Positions 7,903 through 15,700 of a DNA stretch of 64,000 bases are shown one piece after another. Position 1 is the stretch's first letter. Each line of letters begins with the position of its first letter. This stretch comes from Halorubrum salsamenti (lineage in GTDB: Archaea; Halobacteriota; Halobacteria; Halobacteriales; Haloferacaceae), in NCBI RefSeq assembly GCF_007671685.1, contig NZ_VCNL01000009.1:1-64000 (forward strand). The letters run 5' to 3'. The translations under genes and the position numbers were made by a program. The notes under the pieces are model-generated. The model did no database searches. It was not told the origin of the DNA and worked only from the letters and a program-made list of their open reading frames with translations.

Positions 7903-8826
7903 ATGCTTACCGAAGGCGAGGTTCGCGCGCTCACCGTCCTTCACGGTGAGCAGACAGTCTCCGAATTTGCGACCCAGCTGGACCGCAGTCTCAGCTACAC
8001 GTCTGAACTTGTCGATCGTCTCGAAGCGACCGGACTCGTCGAGACGCGTCGACAAGGGAAAACAAAGCAGATCCGGCCATCGGACGCGAAAGCACTCGAA
8101 CTCCTCGCAGACATCACCCAAGAGTATTCGCACATCGACTGGCCTGAACTGTTGTCGGGTGCGACGCTCCGCGTTCTCTACTATCTTGAAACACCGCGGG
8201 TCGTAATGGAGCTCGCACGCCGGGCCAACATTCACAGGAGTACCGTCCATCGCGCCCTCGATCCACTTCAGCATCGAGGGATCATCTACGAAACTGACGA
8301 GGATGCATATGTGCTGAACGAGGGATTCGAACAACTGAGTACGCTTGCTCGGGAACTCGTTCACCACGACCATCGCCAGACCGTCGAACAACACACCGAC
8401 ACCTACACGATTCTCTGGGAGTCACTCGACGAGTTCCTCGTCCAGACCGCAGATGAGATTACCGCCGAGGACTTCCTTTCGACGGGGCCAGAGCGTTTCC
8501 AGACCTACGACCTGCCCCTTCTGGCCCGCGACCGTCGGTACTATTTCCATTCAGAGACGATGAATGATCTCTCGCCGGCGATGCTGTGCTGTCATATGCT
8601 CGTAATCGATTCGGGCGCACGTACCCAGTCATACTGTCTGCTCCTGCTCAGCCACGTTGACGTCGACCGTGACGAACTGCGTGACCAGGCCACAAAGTAC
8701 GGCGTCGACGATCTCGTCGAGGACTTGCTCACGTATCTCGACACGAGTGGCGAGGAGCGGGCATCTCGACTTCCCGAGTGGGAAGAGTTCCAAGAATTGG
8801 CTGCGGACTACGGGGTGTCAGCATGA
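7903..8826 (+). CDS. Winged-helix regulator, putative antitoxin of a nucleotidyltransferase pair
   Basis: This 307-residue protein has two winged-helix-like segments: one at residues 10-60 (TVSEFATQLDRSLSYTSELVDRLEATGLV) and one around 95-135 (VVMELARRANIHRSTVHRALDPLQHRGII). The C-terminal part, about 170 residues, has no recognised motif. Its stop overlaps the next start (ATGA), so the two genes are translationally coupled. The arrangement of DNA-binding protein followed by a nucleotidyltransferase resembles AbiE-type and MNT-type toxin-antitoxin systems. The antitoxin role is inferred from context. Confidence 0.75.
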   Translation: MLTEGEVRALTVLHGEQTVSEFATQLDRSLSYTSELVDRLEATGLVETRRQGKTKQIRPSDAKALELLADITQEYSHIDWPELLSGATLRVLYYLETPRVVMELARRANIHRSTVHRALDPLQHRGIIYETDEDAYVLNEGFEQLSTLARELVHHDHRQTVEQHTDTYTILWESLDEFLVQTADEITAEDFLSTGPERFQTYDLPLLARDRRYYFHSETMNDLSPAMLCCHMLVIDSGARTQSYCLLLLSHVDVDRDELRDQATKYGVDDLVEDLLTYLDTSGEERASRLPEWEEFQELAADYGVSA

Positions 8827-9635
8827 GGGCGCGATTCGACAGTTCGTACATTCGGTCGGAACTCGAGCGCATCGGCGAGCAGCTAGACGACCCACTCACT
8901 GTCTTCTTGATCGGCGGTGGGGCAATGGCGTTCCAGGATCTCAAGACCACTACCAAGGATATCGATCTCATCGTCGCATCCGGTGATGACCTCGGGCAGC
9001 TCCAAGCAGTACTGCTCGAACTTGGTTACGATATCGTTCGGGAACCGGACGAAGAATACGAAGCGCTCGGTGCTCAGCGAATCCTCGAGAACGATGATGG
9101 GTGTCGAATCGACATCTTTCACCAGCAGGTAATCGATAAACTGGTTCTTTCTGACGGGATTCGGAAGCGTAGCGAGCGGTACCTCAACCCCAGCAACTTG
9201 GTGGTCGAACTCGTGAGCCCAGAGGACATCTTCCTATTCAAGGCGGTCGCCGGACGGGTGGACGATATCGAAGATATGTTTTCGCTGCTGCAGACTGACC
9301 TCGATTTCGACGTCGTCGAAGCAGAACTCGCCGCGCAGATCGACCTCTTGGATCAAGAGCTATTCGTAACATACGTGAACGAGGCGTTGGCCGATCTCAC
9401 CGAGCAACACAACGTGAGGACACCCCTGCATGAGCCGGTCGCGGAGATTACAGAGCGCGTATACGAGGAACTCGAAGTGCTTCACGCCCTCGACGAACCG
9501 AAATCTATGCCTGCCCTCCAGCAGGAACTCGATTACACCACGGTTGAATTACAGGATATCGTGAGTCGTCTCGAGGAGAAAGACGCAGTCAAGGGAACCG
9601 CTGATCGCATCGAGCGTCTTTCGACGACGATCTGA
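8823..9635 (+). CDS. Nucleotidyltransferase-fold protein (DUF6036/AbiEii-like), putative toxin
   Basis: This 270-residue protein has a nucleotidyltransferase motif near its N terminus: a glycine-rich turn (LIGGGAMAF) followed by the paired acids of KDIDLI, and a later acid in CRIDIF. The middle (SPEDIFLFKAVAGR) resembles the conserved helix of DUF6036 proteins. A C-terminal helical extension (ALDEPKSMPALQQELDYTTVELQDIVSRL) looks like a small winged helix. The ATG at 8823 overlaps the upstream stop. Related enzymes transfer nucleotides to tRNA or protein targets and act as toxins; which substrate is used here is unknown. Confidence 0.75.
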   Translation: MRARFDSSYIRSELERIGEQLDDPLTVFLIGGGAMAFQDLKTTTKDIDLIVASGDDLGQLQAVLLELGYDIVREPDEEYEALGAQRILENDDGCRIDIFHQQVIDKLVLSDGIRKRSERYLNPSNLVVELVSPEDIFLFKAVAGRVDDIEDMFSLLQTDLDFDVVEAELAAQIDLLDQELFVTYVNEALADLTEQHNVRTPLHEPVAEITERVYEELEVLHALDEPKSMPALQQELDYTTVELQDIVSRLEEKDAVKGTADRIERLSTTI

Positions 9636-9694
9636 CGGCGAGGGATACCGGAATCTATGGCGTAATGCCAAGCGGTGCGGCTTATTGGATACTT

Positions 9695-9714
9695 TCCCTA
9701 TCCATGGATAGGGA
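9695..9714. repeat. Perfect 20-bp palindrome TCCCTATCCATGGATAGGGA
   Basis: This gapless palindrome lies in the convergent gap between the toxin-like gene (stop 9635) and the leftward small gene (stop 9724). The position fits a bidirectional terminator hairpin, although no T-run follows it. A protein-binding site is also possible. Confidence 0.5.
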
Positions 9715-9723
9715 GACTCCCCA

Positions 9724-9804
9724 TTAGTCGCGGTCAAGCGCGACGTCGACTTCGTCAACGAGGTCCTCCATGGAAACGGTGTAAGCGTCGGCAACATGTC
9801 TCAC
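9724..9804 (-). CDS. Possible 26-residue microprotein
   Basis: A GTG-initiated frame overlaps the stop of the upstream zinc-finger gene as GTGA and encodes VADAYTVSMEDLVDEVDVALDRD after three residues. The composition is strongly acidic and codon third positions are GC-rich, as in real haloarchaeal genes. The other frames here do not look like protein. It is too short to be sure, but the translational coupling is suggestive. Confidence 0.35.
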   Translation of the reverse strand: MRHVADAYTVSMEDLVDEVDVALDRD

Positions 9805-10124
9805 TCAACGAGATGCTCATCGAGGTCGTGCGTCCAGTACGTCGCGGGCCCGCCAGGACTACATCGCGCACACAGCTGCAGCGGCCCCTCGAGATGGCCG
9901 AGTTCCACACGGAAGCGCGTGAGCGCCGCGAGAGCGTCGACGACGAGCCCACAGCCATCGCAGGCGTCGCGATCGCGCTCGTCGGGATCCGGCTCCATCT
10001 GGATCGCGCAGTCGACGCAGATAGGGTGGGTGACCCGCTCATCTTCCCCCCAGGTGTGGGCCTCGCCAGTCTCGGTGCTGGGCGGAGCGTCGCAGAACGC
10101 ACACCCTGTAAGCGTCTGCTGCAT
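9801..10124 (-). CDS. Small zinc-finger protein
   Basis: This 107-residue protein has two pairs of CxxC knuckles: CAFC near residue 8 with CVDC near 36, then CDGC near 55 with CARC near 87. It likely binds two zinc ions in a compact treble-clef or ribbon arrangement. Such small zinc proteins are common on haloarchaeal plasmids and their roles are unknown. Its start overlaps the stop of the upstream gene by one base (TAATG), so the two are probably co-transcribed. Confidence 0.7.
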   Translation of the reverse strand: MQQTLTGCAFCDAPPSTETGEAHTWGEDERVTHPICVDCAIQMEPDPDERDRDACDGCGLVVDALAALTRFRVELGHLEGPLQLCARCSPGGPATYWTHDLDEHLVE

Positions 10125-10414
10125 TACTCCGCCTCCGCGTCGGCGTCGCGGCCGGCCGTCCAGCCACGGTGGAAGACGGCCAATTGCGTCGTCGAGTCGA
10201 AGGTAGTAACACTCGGCTCGTGAACGAGAACGCGATCCTCGGGAACGGGTGTGACGACGTCCGCGTCGATGAGGTCGTCGACTAGGCTGCGGGCCGTTGC
10301 GTCGTCGACGTCCGCGGTCGCGACGCTCGCGGCGTCACGGTCCTGTGCGAGGAGTTCGGTTTCGAGCTGTTCGTGGTCGGCACTCGTGTCGTCGTGAGGA
10401 TCGGGACCAGCCAT
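10124..10414 (-). CDS. Small acidic hypothetical protein
   Basis: This 96-residue protein is very acidic, with a helical first half (EQLETELLAQDRDAASVATADVDD) and a short beta-rich part (DRVLVHEPSVTTFDSTTQLAVFHRGW). No domain is recognised; a winged-helix-like fold is possible from the pattern ARSLVDDLIDADVVTPVPEDRVLV. It overlaps the next gene by one base. Inverted repeat copy B lies about 170 bp upstream. Confidence 0.6.
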   Translation of the reverse strand: MAGPDPHDDTSADHEQLETELLAQDRDAASVATADVDDATARSLVDDLIDADVVTPVPEDRVLVHEPSVTTFDSTTQLAVFHRGWTAGRDADAEAE

Positions 10415-10583
10415 GGTGAATCACGCCGCGCACGCTCTCGCGCGCTGCACGCCTCTCGGCGCCGATAAACAGCCCAGTCGGAGGGCGTCAGTCCGACCCT
10501 GGGTCGCGATACTCGAAAACGGCAACGTCGCGGAGGGATAGGGCGGTGGGCGGGGGTTGAGGGCATGAATTCTGGCAACGTCG

Positions 10584-10625
10584 TTAACCAACACTTCGAC
10601 AGAACTGGTCCCGAGTGTTGGTTAA
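10584..10625. promoter_or_regulatory. TTAACCAACAC inverted repeat, copy B
   Basis: Arms TTAACCAACAC (10584-10594) and GTGTTGGTTAA (10615-10625) are perfect 11-bp complements separated by 20 bp. The first 9 bp are identical to copies A and C, with core spacing 24 bp as in copy C. It lies 9 bp after the stop of the 146-residue protein gene and upstream of the 10414 gene. Confidence 0.6.
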
Positions 10626-10634
10626 GAGTGTGGC

Positions 10635-11075
10635 CTATGGAGTCCGGAGTTCCTGAACCGGCTTCACGTTGAACGTGTCCGGCTCGCTGGCTGCTGCTTC
10701 TCGTGTGCGTTCCGCTTGTGAGGCTGCCGACCGGGTGAGCTGGGTGACGAGTTCGTCGCGAACGATCTCCCGAGGAACGGTTGTCTCGTGCCAGCCCAGC
10801 CGGGCGTCGAAGTGCCGCTTTTGGAACTGCTCGCTGACGTCGTCGACGGCGACGTACTGCGTGCGGTTTGTCCCCCGGACCTGGTGGGTGACGACGACTG
10901 CCCCCACGTGCTCGTGCGTCAGCTCGATTAGGGCACACTCCACGAGCGCGACGAGCGACGCGTGATCGCGGTCGTTCGGGATCGCCACCTCGAGGTCTGC
11001 CCACGGAGCCTCCCCGTCGGAGTTGGTTGCTGCTTGCTGTACCGTCTGCGTTTGGGTCGTACGTTCCGAAGCCAT
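10635..11075 (-). CDS. Hypothetical element protein (146 aa)
   Basis: This is a 146-residue protein with an alpha/beta core (DLEVAIPNDRDHASLVALVECALIEL, then VGAVVVTHQVRGTNRTQYVAVDDV). No catalytic motif is visible. Its N-terminal tail is rich in Gln and Thr. It is the next gene downstream of the primase-like gene on the same strand, so a part in element replication or control is possible but unproven. A GC hairpin lies in its leader. Confidence 0.6.
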   Translation of the reverse strand: MASERTTQTQTVQQAATNSDGEAPWADLEVAIPNDRDHASLVALVECALIELTHEHVGAVVVTHQVRGTNRTQYVAVDDVSEQFQKRHFDARLGWHETTVPREIVRDELVTQLTRSAASQAERTREAAASEPDTFNVKPVQELRTP

Positions 11076-11099
11076 CGTCTATCGGGGGCACGTGATGTA

Positions 11100-11120
11100 C
11101 CCCGCCGCCCCCTGGCGGGG
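11100..11120 (-). repeat. GC-rich leader hairpin (CCCCGCC/GGCGGGG)
   Basis: CCCCGCC (11100-11106) pairs with GGCGGGG (11114-11120) around a 7-nt loop, 25-45 nt before the start of the 146-residue protein gene. Its position is like that of the three related leader hairpins at 3.3-6.1 kb, but the sequence is less similar. Confidence 0.4.
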
Positions 11121-11149
11121 GTGACAGACGTGCCGCTGCGGTCGCAACG

Positions 11150-12403
11150 CTACTTGGACCGACCGCCGAATAACCGACCCAACAGTGAGGATGACTCTGA
11201 CTCACTACTGTTCTCACTCGTAGTAGCGGCGTGCTCGCCCTGGCACTCCTCCTCCTGGCCACGGGTGGCGAGTTCGTCAGTGAGTCGCTTGACCTCCGCT
11301 TCGAGAGCGTCGATGCGCTCGGTTTTCTCCGTGAGTGTCGCCTCGAGCTCGTCGACGCGGTCGCTCAAGATCTGGTTCTTCTCGGCGAGATACGCGCGAC
11401 TCCGCTCCGAGTCAGCAGCGCCGACGTCTGGCGACGATGTGGCGGGGATCTCGTCCGCGGTATCGTCGCCGGCGTCCGGGTCGTAGAACTCCGAAGTAGT
11501 CGCAATTGCTCGCTCGATGGTCTTCTCCCCATACGTCGACCCATCAGCGTAGTGGACCTCGTCCCACTTCTCCCGAAGCAATCCTGACTGGCGAAACAGG
11601 TGATCCATCTGCGTCCGGTCGCCGCCGGTCCAGAACGCCAGCAGACAGCACAGCGCCATGTCGGCCTCGGACTGGCTGTCGTAGCCGGCTGTGTTCCCGT
11701 TCCAGAGCCGCTCGAACTTCTCGCCGTTCGATGCATTCCGCGCTTTCTCGAGGAGGTCCTCGTCTTCGAGGTCGACGTCAACGCCGGCTGCACCGGTCGT
11801 CGGTGACTCGTCGTCAGCGCTACCACGCTGTTCGGACTCTGCTGCCGTGTCACGCTCTGTCTCCTGAACGTACTCACGGTGAATCGCTCTGAGCGCGTCC
11901 TGTCGACGTGCGACGCACGTTGGTGTCCGCTCGACGTGATCGCCAGTGACGGTGAAAAATCGTGCCGTGTCGTACAGTTCGATGCTCCCGCGACGGTTCC
12001 GCCCCTCGGGAAGTTCGCCCCTGATGAGGACGTGATAGCCGGTGCCGGACGGTGACACCTCCGTATAGGAGTCGAGGCGCTCGATGATGTCTAGTGCCGC
12101 GTCGTCGACGTCGCCGGTTTCAGGATCACGGCAGTCGTCCAGGTCGACACCGACGATGGGATCGTCGTCGGTAAACACGAACCCAACGCCATCGGCGTGT
12201 GCCGTCTCGGTGTAGTCGAGCGCTGTCTCGAAGCTCGCCCAGGTCTCCGACTCTGTTGATGACGCGAACCCCCCACCTCCCGGCGTCACCGGAATCTTCG
12301 TCGACTTGCCGTCCCGCTCCTCTTCGCGCCAGCACACCCACTGGTCCCGTTCGCGTAGCGTCTCCGGAATCGCCTCCGATTCGTCGATACTACTCTCACT
12401 CAT
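11150..12403 (-). CDS. NrS-1-type primase/polymerase-like replication protein
   Basis: This 417-residue protein has an N-terminal domain of the NrS-1 phage primase-polymerase/AEP-like type. The visible features are RDQWVCWREE, the strand VGFVFTDDDPIVGVDLDDC with its metal-binding acids, and SPSGTGYHVLIRGELPEGRNRRG with the conserved histidine. A second conserved block, MALCCLLAFWTGGDRTQMDHLFRQSGLLREKW, is the part that follows the catalytic domain in this family. The C terminus is a long coiled coil (ILSDRVDELEATLTEKTERI). It lacks a visible helicase domain. It probably starts replication of the element. The gap upstream holds four CCGTAAC boxes. Confidence 0.8.
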   Translation of the reverse strand: MSESSIDESEAIPETLRERDQWVCWREEERDGKSTKIPVTPGGGGFASSTESETWASFETALDYTETAHADGVGFVFTDDDPIVGVDLDDCRDPETGDVDDAALDIIERLDSYTEVSPSGTGYHVLIRGELPEGRNRRGSIELYDTARFFTVTGDHVERTPTCVARRQDALRAIHREYVQETERDTAAESEQRGSADDESPTTGAAGVDVDLEDEDLLEKARNASNGEKFERLWNGNTAGYDSQSEADMALCCLLAFWTGGDRTQMDHLFRQSGLLREKWDEVHYADGSTYGEKTIERAIATTSEFYDPDAGDDTADEIPATSSPDVGAADSERSRAYLAEKNQILSDRVDELEATLTEKTERIDALEAEVKRLTDELATRGQEEECQGEHAATTSENSSESESSSLLGRLFGGRSK

Positions 12404-12791
12404 CCTCACATAGCACCTCGCATGGCTCTCACTGGCTCTGAGCCAGCACAGACTTCACGCTGCTCTGCGTGTCGATCCAATCCCTTGGTCCCAACGGGGA
12501 ACCCCCGTTCTATCCTAGTTGGTTTTTGCCGTAACAGATCATTCAAATCAGTGAAATCCTGGGTCTGAGGCTCCCGATACGTGCATACAGCAAAATCTCT
12601 CCAGAATGCTTGTGTTACGGCATTTCGGTTGGTTGCCGTAACCCCTCTCCGTCTGCTGATTTCGGTGCTGCGGAGACGATATGCCTCGATGTTTCCGTAA
12701 CGCGAGAGGCATTTCCTGTTATGCAAACTCAAATTTACATTTACGATATATTTGGCGCTGAGTGTGGATTGCATTGTATTCCCCTCCAGAT
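12404..12791. other. Intergenic region with CCGTAAC boxes, possible replication origin
   Basis: This 388-bp gap between the primase gene and the end of the conjugation operon has no convincing gene. It contains four GTTACGG/CCGTAAC boxes at 12529-12535, 12614-12620, 12636-12642 and 12695-12701. Two of them lie in the longer shared sequence GTTGGTT(TT)GCCGTAAC. Two form a 9-bp inverted repeat (12614-12622 and 12634-12642). An AT-rich stretch follows at 12715-12790. Repeats, AT-rich DNA and an adjacent primase are the usual marks of an origin, but operator sites for the primase gene would look similar. Confidence 0.45.
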
Positions 12792-15700
12792 CTATTCTGA
12801 TTTGAGTGCAAGCCCCTCGTAGTATCGAACAGAGTCGCCGTTCTCATTGTCTGTGTTCCGCTCGAACGTGACATAGTTCCCGAGGCGACGGCCGAACCAG
12901 GGTTTGCTATCTGTATCAATCCCGTGAGCCTCAGCCCACTGCTCGTAGATTTCGTAGACATCTCCGGCGGCTACTCTGCTTTCCGGATCTTCGACGAGGT
13001 GTGTCTCTGCGAATCGCTCAACAACCGCCTCTGGATCCTCAGCAATATCGTCAATCGATGGCTGAGGCGCCTGCTGAATATGGTCTGCCTGTTCTCCTGT
13101 CGTTTCTTCGCACCCACTTGTGGTGACGGTATCGAGTAAGGTGTCCATCGAGTACGTACCGTCAGTATCGTACACGACCGGGTTGCCTTCTTCAGGGAGA
13201 ATGACGATAGCGTACGACGTGGGGCTATAATCGGGTGTCTGGAGTTCGGCTTCGGGGACGAATGGCTTCTTGATACGCACCCAGTCGCCCTCGAACGCCG
13301 ATTTCGTCTCGTAGATGTGTTGCTCACCGTGCTCGTATACGACGTACTCGTCGGCAGCGTGGTCGTAGCTGTAGATGGCCGGAACACGATCTTTCGAGAG
13401 TTTTCCAAGCGACGGGAGGCGGATGTGTTCCGTCCCGCTGGCATCACGAAGGATGATCTCATCGCCATCACGCTGCCAGATGTTCTGAGTCCCGTTCTCG
13501 TCGTCGGTCGCCGGTCGGACGGCCGTCACTCCACCTTCTTCGGTCGCTCCACCGTTGAACGTGAGATTCGAGTCAGTCGTGTAGAACCGTGTCTCACCAT
13601 TCTGGAGTGTGCGAACGGGTGGTGTGAGAATGCCGTCGACACGCTCGGCCCACTCAGTTTCGTCGTTTCCTGGTCGAACGACAAACAGCGGGATATCCCC
13701 TGCTTCTTGGGCTTTCCGGAGATTCGTGAGCACCTTCGCGGGATTCTCGGGTGTCGTCGTTTCGACTTCGATGGCGAATCGGTCGGAAACGTCGGGGTGG
13801 CTCGCCCTCGCGTCAGGTTTCTCGCTGCCATCCTGTGCGAGGATCGAGACGGTGAAACCGAGTGCAGTGAGTTCTTCTTCGATCTGAAGGAGTGCTGCGT
13901 CGTGGGCACTCCCACCGGCGGCCTGCACGCCACCAGTATCGGGTGTCGCGACCTTTTCTCCGGCGTCAGTGAGCCGGATGCGGAGCTCGTCGGCGTCGAT
14001 ATCGACGGTCGTATCGAGGTATCGTGATCGTTCGCGAATGTCCGCGAGTGCATCATACGATGGCGGCTCGGCGTCGACGTCGTCAAAGAGGCGTCTGAGT
14101 TCGTCGTCAACCGCTTCAACGGCCACCCAACCGTTCTCCTCACGGCATCCTTCTCGAAGCTGGAGACTCCGGACCACCGTCGCAATCGCGACGTCCAGGT
14201 CGTCGCTCGCGATATCGAGCACTCCGTGTCCGTCGGTCGGTGTTCTCGTTGTTGAGGCGTCTGTTGCAGCCGGCACGCCGTGTTCCTCGCTGATGTTCTC
14301 GTGCATCGAGGAGAGTGTCTCAGTGAACTGCTCCTCTTCACGCTCTGTGAGCGGAGATTCGCTCTCGGGGTGGCCCGGTGGAATCGGGAGTGGTTCGAGA
14401 CTGAACGGATACGGCCCCGTTTCACCGAACGTCGGGCTTGGCAGGCTGGCGATCCACTCCCCTCGTGGCAACGAACGAATCCGATTGGCGAAATCCGCGG
14501 GGTCCATCTCTTCGTGGGCCATCGCTCGCGCCAGTTCCCGGTCGACGTTGATTTTCCCGATGAGTGAACTGCCGATGTTGTTCAGAGCATTCAGGTAGAT
14601 CTTCCGCCCACCTTCAGCCTCCATCTGTTCGGGGAACTGCATCGACAGGCCAACAGAGAGCCGGAATCCCCGGCCTTTCTCGAGGAGATCATTCATGATG
14701 TCGGAGACTACGACCGACGCTGCCTCGTCGACGAGCAAGTTCACGACGTAGTCGTCCGAGTGCTGGGAGAGGGCCTGTTTGCGGTCCTTGAGAGCTGCAT
14801 CGAGATTGGTCAGGATCACACCAGTCATGATCCGGGCAGCGTCGTCGCGGAGATCTCCGAGGTCGAAGAGGATGACCGTATCCTCGTCGAGGACATCCCG
14901 AAAGTCGAACTGGTTCTCGGTATTGTTGAAGATCTGCCGCAGGTGCGTATCCTGTGAGATGTAGGCGAGGCGGTTTCCGACACCCCCCATCACGTTCGCG
15001 AAGGTGTTCGAATCTAACTGGAGTTGCCGTCGAATCGTCCGCGTGACTTCCTCGTCGCTCGACCGTGGGGCGTCGCCGATGTTCTCGTTCGGTGGCCCGG
15101 CCTCCCAGAGCTGGTCGACGACGTGTTCGAGCTGTCGGTGGGCAAAGTAATCCGTCGACGCTCGGTAGAGCCCGTTCTCACGCCCGTATTCCTCGTCGAA
15201 CAGTGCCTTGATGAGTGTCTTGATGAGAGTTGGAGCCACAGTCGCCCGCTCGTAGCGGTCGGTTCCCATCACGAGCTTCAAAATCTCTTCGTAGTGGTCG
15301 GCCTTCCGTTGGACGGCGTCTTCGCGGCGCCGTCCGCTCTCCATCGACGGTTCGAGATCGAAAAACGAGAACCCGGGGAGGACGTCCGGAATCGGGAAGT
15401 GGACGACGTTCTCTTCGAGGTCGGTCATTCCGAACCGACGCGCGTGAGCCCGCATGTAATTCTGGGCCATATCGTCGTTTTTCGGGATGATGAGGATCGT
15501 CGGCCCCTCGGTGTTGTCGTACAGCGACAGCATATCGTTGATGAGGGCTTTCGACTTCCCAGAGCCGGTTGTTCCGAACCGGCCGAAATGAGTGGGCAAC
15601 AGCCCGGGTGGAATGTGTGTCGGCACGTCTTCGGCCTCGCCGGTGTCGTCGAGGGCATACCCGATTGCCATCCCGTCTCGGAACTCACGCATGAGGTCCT

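Noticed and set aside
12406-12774. A 122-residue leftward frame upstream of the primase gene
   Set aside because: Basic, low-complexity composition and no recognised domain; it covers the CCGTAAC boxes and overlaps the likely promoter.
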